Source of the DNA: Austwickia sp.
GTDB taxonomy: Bacteria > Actinomycetota > Actinomycetes > Actinomycetales > Dermatophilaceae
Length of the DNA: 64,000 bases
NCBI GenBank assembly: GCA_016699675.1
Contig: CP064985.1
Span: 124,001-188,000, forward strand
Direction of reading: 5' to 3'
In this document: positions 8,415-16,616 of the stretch, one piece after another
Position numbering within the stretch: position 1 is the first letter of the stretch
Layout of the letters: the number at the start of each line of letters is the position of its first letter
Position numbers and translations under genes: made by a program
Notes under the pieces: generated by a model
What the model saw: the letters and a program-made list of their open reading frames with translations, nothing else
What the model was told of the DNA's origin: nothing
Databases searched by the model: none

Positions 8415-9830
8415 TCATCGGCCTGGCTCCGCTCGGAACTCGCGGATCCTCTCCGCCAGCTCGGCACTCAGCTGCTGCAGCTGCCCCCGAACCCAGGCCC
8501 GGACCCGCAACTCGAACGCTTGTGAGATCGCCGGATGGATCTCGCGAGGTCGAACCTCCCACAATGCGCCAGTTCCTCGGCTGCCAGCCGCCGCTACGGC
8601 AATAAGCGTCTGATCGGCCGGGTCTCGGGGTCCTCTCTGCGGCTCCCTGGCTGCTGCATCGAGTTGCAGCCAAACCGAGCATGACGGCGCCGATGACCAG
8701 CTCAAGTCGATCCGAGTGCCTAGCCCTCCGGGCACAGAGCGATCGACGAACCGTCCCCATCCCGGCGGCAACGGCCCGCCTACACCAGACCTGCCCACGG
8801 CAAGGACGATCTCGGGGGGCAGGGACAGCGTGGGCAGGCTTGACTCCACTGCGTCACGGATACATCCCGCCAGCCTGCCGGCAAGAAGCTCGATGCGCGG
8901 AAGGCTGCTGCCGCCACGGCCGTCGTCGTGAAGTGCGGCGGCAATCTCGGCTCCCGAGCCGCCTCCGCTCGAGACCTCGGCGAGGACCAGGTTGACCGCG
9001 TCGATCGCACGCTGCTCAACGAAGGTGACGAACGCCTCGGGACGTCCGCCGTCCGCGGCCGCGAGGACGTCGAGGTAGGCGGGGGTCTGGTCGGCGAAGA
9101 TGACCAGCGGTATCCCCGGCCGACGGTAGAGGAACACCGAGGCCAGCGCCCGCGCCACGCGGCCGTTGCCGTCCGCGAAAGGATGCACGCACACGAAGGC
9201 GTAATGGGCGTAAGCGGCTTGGACCAGCGGGTGTGCGTCCAGAAACTCCTGCGACGTGAGCTCGTCCATCAGCCGCGCCATTTCGGCAGCTGTGTCGTCG
9301 ACGGGGGCGTAGTGATGCATCGCGCCGGTATCAGGGTTCGTCGGGAAGTTCGGCGCCGTCTTGTAGGCCCCTTTAGGCAGCGGGCGGGCCTCGCGGTGCA
9401 GTCGGCCCGCCACCTCCACGAAGACGTCGTGGGTCGCCTGCGAGGCACACAGGACGGCGTGCAGATCCCGGATCCAGGCCTGGGTGATCGGATGCTTCTG
9501 CGTCACGGCGTCGAGCACGAACTCATATCCGGCTAGGGCGTCCCAGATGTGGTGTTCGGCCTCGGGGTGCATCTTCAGGGCCGCTTCCCAGTTGGCCGAG
9601 CGCTCCGCAATGGTGCGGGTGAAACCACGGCTGGTGGCATAGAGGCCCTCGATCGCGCCGGTGTCCACGGCGGCATAGCGAGACGCCACCTCAACGGCCC
9701 GGTCTGCAGCCACATCGCCGAACGCCCGCCGTGCGTTCTGCAGCTGCGCGGTGACCTCATCGACAAGCGAGCCGTCGTACGTCGTCACCCATCCAGCGAA
9801 CGACGGGAACGGGACGTAACCCTCGGCCAT
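8415..9830 (-). CDS. Fic domain protein with N-terminal inhibitory helix
   Basis: 471 residues. The Fic core motif is HPFADGNGRVAR (His216 to Arg227), the full HPFxxGNGR active site that transfers AMP from ATP to a target hydroxyl. Upstream, TGAIEG (Thr57-Gly62) fits the (S/T)xxxE(G/N) inhibitory motif with Glu61, as in class II Fic proteins that self-inhibit through an N-terminal helix. The insertion KGAYKTAPNFPTNPDTG resembles the target-docking flap. Residues from about 270 to 471 form a C-terminal extension I do not recognise. Base composition is slightly less GC-extreme than its neighbours, and it sits alone next to proS, so transfer is possible. Confidence 0.85.
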   Translation of the reverse strand: MAEGYVPFPSFAGWVTTYDGSLVDEVTAQLQNARRAFGDVAADRAVEVASRYAAVDTGAIEGLYATSRGFTRTIAERSANWEAALKMHPEAEHHIWDALAGYEFVLDAVTQKHPITQAWIRDLHAVLCASQATHDVFVEVAGRLHREARPLPKGAYKTAPNFPTNPDTGAMHHYAPVDDTAAEMARLMDELTSQEFLDAHPLVQAAYAHYAFVCVHPFADGNGRVARALASVFLYRRPGIPLVIFADQTPAYLDVLAAADGGRPEAFVTFVEQRAIDAVNLVLAEVSSGGGSGAEIAAALHDDGRGGSSLPRIELLAGRLAGCIRDAVESSLPTLSLPPEIVLAVGRSGVGGPLPPGWGRFVDRSVPGGLGTRIDLSWSSAPSCSVWLQLDAAAREPQRGPRDPADQTLIAVAAAGSRGTGALWEVRPREIHPAISQAFELRVRAWVRGQLQQLSAELAERIREFRAEPGR

Positions 9831-9854
9831 GCCGACCAGCCTACGGCCGGACGG

Positions 9855-11660
9855 TCAGCCAGCCCGGACCTCCGCCACCACGGCGTCCACCAGGGCATCC
9901 ACGGGAACCTCGCGGCGCTCGCCCGTGCGGCGGTCCTTGATCTCGGCCACCGGCGGCGTGGCCTCCAGGCCCTTGCCGACGACGACGATCGTGGGGACGC
10001 CGATGAGTTCGGCGTCCATGAACTTCACGCCCGGGCTCACCTTCACGCGGTCGTCGAAGAGTACGTCGAGACCACCCGCGGCCATCGCGTCCACGAGCTC
10101 GGCGGCCGCGGCGAACACCGCGGCGTCCTTGCCCGTCGCGACCACATGGACGTCCGCCGGGGCCAGCCCCCGCGGCCAGCACAGGCCCAGTTCGTCGAGC
10201 GTCCCCTCGGCCACCGCGGCGACCGCCCGGGACACCCCGATCCCGTAGGACCCCATCGTCACCGTGACGAGCTTGCCGTTCTCGTCGAGGACCTTGAGGC
10301 CGAGGGCGTCGGCGTACTTGCGGCCGAGCTGGAAGATGTGGCCCATCTCGATGCCGCGGGCGGTACGCAGGGTGCCGGCCCCGTCGGGGCTGGGGTCGCC
10401 GTCGCGGACCTCCGCGCCCTGGATCACGCCGTCCGCCCGGAAGTCCCGCCCGTAGGTGAGGTTGACGACGTGAACGCCGGACTTGTTCGCGCCGGTGGCC
10501 CATGAGGAGCCTTCGGCGACGGAGGGATCGAGCAGGTACCGGATCCGGCGCGGGTCGTCCTCCGCCAGCTCGGCGTTGGGGCCGAGCGCGGCCGGGCCGA
10601 TGTAGCCGCGGACGAGCGCCGGCCAGTTCTTGAAGTCGTCCTCGGCGAAGTCGTCGAGCTCGTACGGCGCGACCTGCGCCTCCAGGCGCTTGGGGTCGAC
10701 CTGGCGATCGCCGGGGAGGCCCACGACGAGCGGCGTACGGCTGCCGTCCCCCGAGCGCAGCATCACCACGACGTTCTTGAGGGTGTCGGCCGCCGTCCAG
10801 GGCCGGCCGTCGTGGCGGGGATGCGCCTCGTTGAGCACGGCGACCAGGGTGTCGATCGTCGGGGTGTCGGGGGTGTCGACCTCGGTCGCCGGAGGCGTCG
10901 CGGCCACGACGTCCGCGGCCACCGCAGGCGCCTGGGGCACCTGAACGGCCTCGACGTTGGCGGCGTACCCGCTCGCGTCGCATCGCACGAACGTGTCCTC
11001 GCCGTTGGGGTCGATCGCGAGGAACTCCTCGGAGGCCGACCCGCCCATCGCGCCGGACATCGCCTGCACGATGACGTAGTCGAAGCCGAGCCGGTCGAAG
11101 ATGCGGATGTACGCCGCGCGGTGGGCGTCGTAGCTGGCCTGCAGCCCCGCGTCGTCGATGTCGAAGCTGTAGGAGTCCTTCATGACGAACTCGCGGCCGC
11201 GCAGGAGACCGGCGCGCGGGCGGGCCTCGTCGCGGTACTTCGTCTGGATCTGATAGAGCGCGAGCGGCAGGTCCTTGTAGGAGGAGTACAGGTCCTTGAC
11301 CGCGAGCGTGAACATCTCCTCGTGCGTGGGGCCGAGGAGCATGTCGGTGTCCTTGCGGTCCTTCAGCCGGAACAGGTTGGGGCCGTAGTCGGTCCAGCGG
11401 CCCGTCGCCTCGTAGGGCTCCCGAGGCAGCAACGCGGGGAAGAGCAGCTCCTGGGCGCCGATCGCGTCCATCTCCTCGCGCACGATCACCTCGACCTTGC
11501 GCAGCACCCGCAGCCCCAGCGGCAGCCAGGAGTAGATGCCCGGCGCGGCGCGGCGGATATACCCGGCGCGGACCAGGAGCCGGTGGCCAGGCAGCTCGGC
11601 GTCGGCCGGGTCCTCGCGCAGGGTCCGCAGGAACAGGCTGGACAGGCGCAGGACGGTCAC
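9855..11660 (-). CDS. proS: Prolyl-tRNA synthetase
   Basis: 601-residue class II aminoacyl-tRNA synthetase that charges tRNA-Pro. The N-terminal catalytic region has AGYIRRAAPGIYSWLPLGLR, LGPTHEEMFT and motif 2 YRDEARPRAGLLRGREFVMK; motif 3 is GSYGIGVSR. A large insertion between motifs 2 and 3 (about residues 225-405) is the bacterial-type editing (INS) domain, and the C-terminus (VATGKDAAVFAAAAELVDAM) is the anticodon-binding domain. Start is GTG 11660 with AAGGAG just upstream. Confidence 0.96.
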   Translation of the reverse strand: MTVLRLSSLFLRTLREDPADAELPGHRLLVRAGYIRRAAPGIYSWLPLGLRVLRKVEVIVREEMDAIGAQELLFPALLPREPYEATGRWTDYGPNLFRLKDRKDTDMLLGPTHEEMFTLAVKDLYSSYKDLPLALYQIQTKYRDEARPRAGLLRGREFVMKDSYSFDIDDAGLQASYDAHRAAYIRIFDRLGFDYVIVQAMSGAMGGSASEEFLAIDPNGEDTFVRCDASGYAANVEAVQVPQAPAVAADVVAATPPATEVDTPDTPTIDTLVAVLNEAHPRHDGRPWTAADTLKNVVVMLRSGDGSRTPLVVGLPGDRQVDPKRLEAQVAPYELDDFAEDDFKNWPALVRGYIGPAALGPNAELAEDDPRRIRYLLDPSVAEGSSWATGANKSGVHVVNLTYGRDFRADGVIQGAEVRDGDPSPDGAGTLRTARGIEMGHIFQLGRKYADALGLKVLDENGKLVTVTMGSYGIGVSRAVAAVAEGTLDELGLCWPRGLAPADVHVVATGKDAAVFAAAAELVDAMAAGGLDVLFDDRVKVSPGVKFMDAELIGVPTIVVVGKGLEATPPVAEIKDRRTGERREVPVDALVDAVVAEVRAG

Positions 11661-11726
11661 CGGAAACTCCTTGGGCGTCGAGGGACCCCCGCAGGATATC
11701 GGCCGCGCCCGCCCCCGCCGTACCGG

Positions 11727-12158
11727 TTAGTCCGCGAGCGACTCGATGGCCGCGCCGAGCCGCGGCAGCGCGTCCCGGACGTGGGCGGCGGCCTTGGGCC
11801 GCAGGCCGCTGTAAATCTTGCCGATGGCCGGGCGGGCGTGTTCGACCCGCTCGTCGGTCACGGCGAGCAAGGCGTCGGTGACCTGCGCCTCGTGGGCGCG
11901 CAGGTGCTCACCGAACGGCTGGGCGCCCCGGCCCTGCCAGTAGGGGTCCAGCTTCTCGGCGAAGTCGGGGAGCATCCGCTCAACCGCGTGTGGCACCAGG
12001 TCGGGGCGGATCTTCGTCGCCGCCGCGAACCCCGCCTTCAGGGCCATGCCGCCGATGCCGGACTTGCTCTGGACCTCGTCCTGGACGACGCCGCTCAGCG
12101 TCGTGACGGCGGCCGGCGCCTTCTCGGGAGTGGTGAGGATCTCGGACAGGCTGGACAC
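11727..12158 (-). CDS. Conserved actinobacterial protein, possibly DUF6918 family
   Basis: 143 residues, soluble, predicted mostly helical. It begins (M)SSLSEILTTPEKAPAAVTTL and ends PRLGAAIESLAD. It resembles a family of about 140 residues found across Actinobacteria that I believe is DUF6918, but I am not certain of the name. GTG start at 12158 with GAAAGG eight bases upstream. It lies upstream of proS on the same strand with a gap of 66 bases. No function can be stated. Confidence 0.65.
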   Translation of the reverse strand: MSSLSEILTTPEKAPAAVTTLSGVVQDEVQSKSGIGGMALKAGFAAATKIRPDLVPHAVERMLPDFAEKLDPYWQGRGAQPFGEHLRAHEAQVTDALLAVTDERVEHARPAIGKIYSGLRPKAAAHVRDALPRLGAAIESLAD

Positions 12159-12298
12159 GTCGGGCGCCTTTCAACAGGAGGAGAACTCGCCGCAAGACCA
12201 CGTCGGGCCCGCTCCGCCAACCCTATCCAGATCCGGACGCTCGGGTCCGGCCCCGGCGAGCGTCGACGCAACAGCCGAGACAGCGCTGCGGCGGGACG

Positions 12299-12332
12299 CG
12301 TGAAAATCTAAAAGCTCGTTTAAGATTTGCTC
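12299..12332 (+). promoter_or_regulatory. AT-rich promoter region of the AAA/DUF4143 gene
   Basis: A markedly AT-rich patch in very GC-rich DNA lies just before ATG 12333. It has TAAGAT at 12321-12326 as a possible -10 box seven bases before the start, which would give a leaderless transcript. The imperfect inverted repeat AATCTAAA / TTTAAGATT spans about 12306-12328 and could be an operator. Confidence 0.4.
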
Positions 12333-13513
12333 ATGATCCCCCGCCGAGCAGCCGACGAGCTCCGTCAGCTCCTCGGCGAATCGGCGGCCGTCGTCCTGCT
12401 CGGACCACGGCAGGTGGGCAAGACGACGCTCGCGAGAGGTGTGGCGGAGGCGCTGCCTAGACAGGCCACCTACCTCGACCTGGAACGCCCCGCCGACCGA
12501 CGCCGTCTCCACGACGCCGACGCCTACCTGCGGTCCCAGGCGCCACGATTGGTGATTCTGGACGAGGTCCACCGCACCCCGGAGCTGTTCGACATCCTCC
12601 GTGGCGTCATCGATGACAACCGCCGATCCGAATTCCGAACCGGACAATTCTCCTCCTGGGGTCCGCCTCCCTAGATCTGGTGCACCTGTCTTCGGACAGC
12701 CTGGCCGGTCGCGTCGCCCATCTCGACCTGGGTGGGATCAACCTCGACGAGGCCGCCACCGCTGGGATCAGCGCAGACACACTGTGGCTGCGTGGCGGTT
12801 TCCCCGACAGCCTCACCGCAGGTTCGGACCGCGCCTCTCTGCGCTGGCGGGAGGATCTGATCCGCTCCTACCTCGAGCGCGACGTCCCTATGTTCGCGCC
12901 GCGGATTCCATCCGAGACGCTCCGTCGTCTGTGGACGATGGTCGCGCACGCTAGCGGCGGGTTGCTCAACGCCTCGCGGTTGGCGACGGGACTGGGCATC
13001 AGCAGTCCCACGGTCACGTCCTACCTTGATCTCCTCACCGACCTCGGACTCGTTCGCCGACTCCTGCCCTGGTACGCCAACACCGGCAAGCGCATGACCA
13101 AATCCCCGAAGGTTTTCGTCCGCGACACCGGGCTGCTGCACGCGTTGCTGGAGATCGACAGCGTGGACGCCCTGCTCAGCCATCCGGCCGCGGGACCGAG
13201 CTACGAGAGCTTCGTCGTGGAGACCGTGATCAACGCGACCCAGCTGCGCCCGTTCCACTACCGGACGACGCGCGGCGACGAGATCGACCTGGTCCTGACG
13301 GCGTCGGGTAGGCCCCACGTCGCCATCGAGATCAAGCGGTCGACATCGCCGGTCCTGGGGCCCGGTTTCTATCGGGCCTGCGCGGATCTGCAGGTGCCGC
13401 ACCGGTTCGTCGTCCACCCCGATACAGGCAGACCCGGCTACCCGGCGGACGGAGTGCAGGTCGTCGGCCACAGCGATCTCATCCGATGGCTTCGAACGTC
13501 GGGTTCGGAATAG
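12333..13513 (+). pseudogene. AAA-family ATPase with DUF4143 domain, frameshifted
   Basis: The first frame (12333-12674) has the AAA_14 P-loop LLGPRQVGKTTLARGVAEAL and Walker B LVILDEVHRTPEL, then stops after an out-of-frame tail. The next frame (from about 12653) continues exactly where the family should: LLLGSAS, LAGRVAHLDLGG and LWLRGGFPDSL, then the DUF4143 C-terminal domain with the nuclease-like GDEIDLVLTASGRPHVAIEIKRS. One missing base near 12646-12653 (a lost C in TTCCTCCTCCTG) explains the split. Restored, the protein would be about 393 residues, the family's normal length. Such ATPases are common in mobile or accessory regions, and their role is poorly known. Either a real pseudogene or a sequencing error. 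Confidence 0.85.
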
Positions 13514-13532
13514 CTGACCGATAGCTTTCCGA

Positions 13533-13550
13533 ATGTATCGTTTGATACAT
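13533..13550. promoter_or_regulatory. Perfect palindrome (TetR-type operator candidate) over the SRPBCC start
   Basis: ATGTATC-GTTT-GATACAT is a perfect inverted repeat with 7-base arms and a 4-base centre, of the size TetR-family repressors bind. It ends inside the ATG of the SRPBCC gene (13549). A TetR-like gene follows two genes' length downstream in the same operon, so autoregulation is likely (inference). Confidence 0.7.
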
Positions 13551-13968
13551 GATCCGCGCCGCCGCCGAGTCCGCCGCCTCTCCCGCTGCCCTGTGGTCCG
13601 TGGTCGCCGACCTCGATCGCTGGGCCGACCACCTGCCGACGGTCACCGCCATCCGACACGTCGGCGGCCAGGAGCCGGCCGGCGTCGGCAGCCGCTACCG
13701 AGTCAGGCAGCCAGGCCTGCCCCCCACGACGTACGAGATCACGCACTGGGAGCCCGGCACGGGCTTCACCTGGGTGGCGCGATCGCCGGGGCTGGTCAGC
13801 ACGGCGCGGCACCGCGTCGAGCCGCGGGGCGCGGGCTCGGTGCTGGAACTGGCGTTCGGCTGGTCGGGTCCGATGGGGGGTGTGGTGCGTCGGCTGTTCG
13901 CCGGAAAGGGCAGGGCGTACGTCGAGCGCGAGGCGGACACATTCGCCCGGCTGGCGGAGCGGCGCTGA
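13549..13968 (+). CDS. SRPBCC (polyketide cyclase/START-like) family protein
   Basis: 139 residues. The N-terminus IRAAAESAASPAALWSVVAD, followed by LDRWADHLPTVTAIRHVGG, is typical of the SRPBCC ligand-binding fold; YEITHWEPGTGFTWVAR and VEPRGAGSVLELAFGWSG are the later strands, and the C-terminal helix is KGRAYVEREADTFARL. Members bind hydrophobic ligands; the ligand here is unknown. The start codon overlaps the palindrome, implying a very short or absent 5' leader. The TetR-like gene starts 29 bases downstream. Confidence 0.85.
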   Translation: MIRAAAESAASPAALWSVVADLDRWADHLPTVTAIRHVGGQEPAGVGSRYRVRQPGLPPTTYEITHWEPGTGFTWVARSPGLVSTARHRVEPRGAGSVLELAFGWSGPMGGVVRRLFAGKGRAYVEREADTFARLAERR

Positions 13969-13997
13969 GGCGCGGGGCCCGACGAGCGGCGCGCCCG

Positions 13998-15791
13998 ATG
14001 CCCACCGACACCCGAAACCGCCTGCTGGCCGCGGCGATCGGTTATTACGCCAGCCACGGCGTACGGGACACCAGCCTGCGCACCCTGGCCGCTGCGATCG
14101 GCACGAGCCAACGCATGCTGCACTACCACTTCGGGTCCCGCGACGACCTCCTCGCCGCCGTCATCCAGGCCGTCGTTGCCGGGGACAGCGCACGCGTCGA
14201 CGCCCTCACCGCCGCGGACGGGGACCCCTTCGAGCGCGGCCGAGAGAACTGGCGCGCCGTCCGCGCCGAGGCCGCGGCGTTCGGCCCGCTGTTCTTCGAG
14301 CTCGCGGCGCACGCGATGCAGGGGCTGGCCTACGCCGAGCCGCTGCGCACGGAGTTGGCCCCGCGCACGGAGGCTGCGTTTGCGAGAGCGTACGCCGACC
14401 TCATCGATCCCGCGCGCGTCCGGGTGCTCGCCCGGCTCTCGACCGCCGTCGGCCGGGGGCTGCTGTTCGAGGCGCTGCTCGACGGGGACCAGGCTGCCTC
14501 GGACGCGGCGATGGAGGAGTACATCGCGATGGTCCGGGGTGTGCTGGGATCCCAGTCCCAGCCCCAACCCATGCGCTGCCCCCGCGCGCGGACCCGGGCG
14601 CTGTCGGAGGTCTTTGACAGAGTGGTCACCGGCAACAGGGGCGACTCGAGGGGAGCGGTCATGACGGCGCAGCAGGTCCTGGCGGAGGCGGTCGAGCAGG
14701 GGGTGATTCCCGGCGGGCTGGCGCTGGTCGACCGGGCGGGACAGACCGAGACGTACGCCGTGGGCTCGTGGGCCCTCGACGGGCCACCGGCCGACCCCGA
14801 CGCCATCGTGCGCATCCAATCGATGACGAAGCCGATCACCGCCGCCGCCACGCTGCGGCTCATCAAGGCCGGGCGGCTGCGGCTGGACGACCCGGTCGAC
14901 CGGTGGCTCCCCGAGCTCGCCGACCGGCGCGTCCTGCGCGCCCCCTACGGGCCGCTGACAGAGACGGTGCCCGCCACGCGCGCCATCACGGTGCGCGACC
15001 TGCTGACCAACGGCTCCGGCTACGGCATGGACGTCACCGGGGCGACGCCGTACGGCCTGGCCATGCGCGCCGCCGGCGTCGAGGCGGGACCCGAGCCGGT
15101 GACCACCGGCGCCGAGGAATGGCTCGCCGCGCTGGCGACGCTGCCCCTGGCGCATCAGCCGGGCGAGGGATTCCGCTACCACCACTCGTTCGCGATCCTG
15201 GGGATCCTGCTGAGCAGGGTGGCGGGCCGACCCCTCCAGGAGCATCTAGCCGAGGACGTGTTCGGGCCTCTTGGCATGGTCGACACCGTGTGCTGGGTCC
15301 CGCCGGCGAAGGCCCACCGGCTGCCCCCGGCGTACCGGCACGACGACGGGGCCCTCGTCCAGACCGAACCGGCCGCCGGCGGCGGGATCTGGGTCGGGCC
15401 GCCCCCGGTCGACGTCTCGCACAACGAACTGCTCGCCACGCTCGCCGACCTGCACCGGTTCACCCGGATGCTCCGCGCCGACGGGCGGCTTCCCGACGGA
15501 AGCGCCTGGCTGGCCCCGGAATCGGTGCGCGCGATGACCAGCGACCAGGTCGCGCCGGAGGCCAAGAGCCCGGAGAGCTTCTTTCCAGGCTTCTGGGAGG
15601 GCACGGGGTGGGGGTACGGCGTCGCGATCCAGACCAGCGGTCCCCACGTCGGCCGTTACGGCTGGACCGGCGGCCAGGGCACCGACTTCTTCATCGATCC
15701 CGCCACCGGCACGATCGCGATCCTGCTGACCCAGGTCGAACTGGGCGCCACGATGTGGCCCCTGCTGCACGCCTTCCAGGAGGCGGTCTGA
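13998..15791 (+). CDS. TetR-family regulator reading in frame into a serine beta-lactamase-like hydrolase
   Basis: The N-terminal part (residues 1 to about 195) is a TetR regulator: NRLLAAAIGYYASHGVRDTS, then LAAAIGTSQRMLHYHFGSRD, the standard helix-turn-helix, followed by a helical ligand domain ending EEYIAMVRGVLGS. No stop codon follows; a Gln/Pro/Arg-rich linker leads straight into the hydrolase at MTAQQVLAEAVEQGVIPGG (codon at 14661). The whole frame encodes 597 residues. It may be a true fusion, or the TetR stop was lost: one missing base in the C-rich run near 14575-14583 would restore a stop at 14615-14617. Several other genes here show exactly such single-base losses, so I treat separate proteins as at least as likely. 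Confidence 0.6.
   Translation: MPTDTRNRLLAAAIGYYASHGVRDTSLRTLAAAIGTSQRMLHYHFGSRDDLLAAVIQAVVAGDSARVDALTAADGDPFERGRENWRAVRAEAAAFGPLFFELAAHAMQGLAYAEPLRTELAPRTEAAFARAYADLIDPARVRVLARLSTAVGRGLLFEALLDGDQAASDAAMEEYIAMVRGVLGSQSQPQPMRCPRARTRALSEVFDRVVTGNRGDSRGAVMTAQQVLAEAVEQGVIPGGLALVDRAGQTETYAVGSWALDGPPADPDAIVRIQSMTKPITAAATLRLIKAGRLRLDDPVDRWLPELADRRVLRAPYGPLTETVPATRAITVRDLLTNGSGYGMDVTGATPYGLAMRAAGVEAGPEPVTTGAEEWLAALATLPLAHQPGEGFRYHHSFAILGILLSRVAGRPLQEHLAEDVFGPLGMVDTVCWVPPAKAHRLPPAYRHDDGALVQTEPAAGGGIWVGPPPVDVSHNELLATLADLHRFTRMLRADGRLPDGSAWLAPESVRAMTSDQVAPEAKSPESFFPGFWEGTGWGYGVAIQTSGPHVGRYGWTGGQGTDFFIDPATGTIAILLTQVELGATMWPLLHAFQEAV
14661..15791 (+). CDS. Serine hydrolase, beta-lactamase/class VIII esterase-like (internal start)
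   Basis: 376 residues if translation starts at the ATG at 14661, which has its own ribosome binding site (GAGGGGAG, 5-6 bases upstream). The catalytic SxxK is in IQSMTKPITAAATLRLI. The usual YxN position reads FRYHHSFAILG, and the C-terminal HxG/KTG region reads GRYGWTGGQGTDFF. These are closer to family VIII carboxylesterases and related serine hydrolases than to true beta-lactamases. There is no signal peptide, so it is probably cytoplasmic. Substrate unknown. Shares its frame with the upstream TetR. Confidence 0.8.
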   Translation: MTAQQVLAEAVEQGVIPGGLALVDRAGQTETYAVGSWALDGPPADPDAIVRIQSMTKPITAAATLRLIKAGRLRLDDPVDRWLPELADRRVLRAPYGPLTETVPATRAITVRDLLTNGSGYGMDVTGATPYGLAMRAAGVEAGPEPVTTGAEEWLAALATLPLAHQPGEGFRYHHSFAILGILLSRVAGRPLQEHLAEDVFGPLGMVDTVCWVPPAKAHRLPPAYRHDDGALVQTEPAAGGGIWVGPPPVDVSHNELLATLADLHRFTRMLRADGRLPDGSAWLAPESVRAMTSDQVAPEAKSPESFFPGFWEGTGWGYGVAIQTSGPHVGRYGWTGGQGTDFFIDPATGTIAILLTQVELGATMWPLLHAFQEAV

Positions 15792-15844
15792 CCCGGCGCA
15801 AAATTCGGCAGCCCCCGCCAGCGGCGCTGGCTACTCTCGCGGAC

Positions 15845-16498
15845 ATGACCGCACTCGGGGACACGGGCGGCTCCGCCGCCACCATCACGCAGATCCTGAC
15901 CGGGCTGGGTGACCTACTCGACGCCATCCATGAGGCCCGCGGGGCGGGGCTGGACTCCTCGCTGGCCGATACGCTCAGTGCGCACCTCGGGGTCCCGGCC
16001 GACTCCCTCGCCGTGACGAAGGAGGAGATCGAGGGCCACCGGTACGTCGACCTCGACATCGCCCTCGCCGACATCGCCGGGCGCGACCCCGCCGCCACCG
16101 TCATCGGGGTCGGCGGCGGTGACATGCGCTACCACCACTCCCTGGGCGACCTGGTCGCCTCGAGGCGATACGGCATGGGTGCCACTCCCGTCGGCCAGGT
16201 CGACTACCAGAACCTCGCGGTCGGCCCCGACCGGGAGCGGGCCGTGGTGAGCTTCGGCGTACGCCTCTTCCGCTATCGGGACGTTCCCGTCGCGGCCCTG
16301 CAGCGACGAGCGAGCCCGCGGTACGGCCGGGACCGTGCCGGGCTCGAGGTGCTCTGCTCCGACGATGCCCTTGTCGCCGACCTCCTGGACGAGCTGCGGC
16401 GTCGCGCCGTCGAGCACAGCACCGCCTCGTTCGCCCGCGAGCTCGTACGCCGGGCCGGGCCGCATGGGCGCGGGCGGCGCGTCGGTGGGCCTCGATGA
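15845..16498 (+). CDS. Unknown protein; resembles an N-terminal domain of an AAA ATPase family
   Basis: 217 residues from ATG 15845. It has three parts: a helical N-terminus, a beta-rich middle (ATVIGVGGGDMRYHHSLGDL and VSFGVRLFRYRDVPVAAL), and GLEVLCSDDALVADLLDELR with RRAVEHSTASFARELV. The last block is reminiscent of the region just before the P-loop in some actinobacterial AAA proteins, but no Walker motif follows and the frame ends in Gly/Arg-rich sequence. It may be a truncated remnant or a standalone adaptor. A strong terminator lies downstream. Confidence 0.55.
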   Translation: MTALGDTGGSAATITQILTGLGDLLDAIHEARGAGLDSSLADTLSAHLGVPADSLAVTKEEIEGHRYVDLDIALADIAGRDPAATVIGVGGGDMRYHHSLGDLVASRRYGMGATPVGQVDYQNLAVGPDRERAVVSFGVRLFRYRDVPVAALQRRASPRYGRDRAGLEVLCSDDALVADLLDELRRRAVEHSTASFARELVRRAGPHGRGRRVGGPR

Positions 16499-16544
16499 AC
16501 CGGGCTGCGGTCCGTTCGCCACGCTGAGCTGAGGGGAAAACGAC

Positions 16545-16583
16545 GGTACGGCGAGCGCGGTGGCCTACCGCACTCGCCGTACC
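16545..16583. terminator. Bidirectional hairpin terminator
   Basis: A 17-base stem with one mismatch (GGTACGGCGAG... / ...CTCGCCGTACC) and a 5-base loop, followed by a T-rich stretch. It lies between the plus-strand gene ending at 16498 and the minus-strand transporter remnant ending at 16617, and can serve both. Confidence 0.8.
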
Positions 16584-16616
16584 CCTTCCTTGCTGCGTTT
16601 CGTCGTCAGTTGCCCC

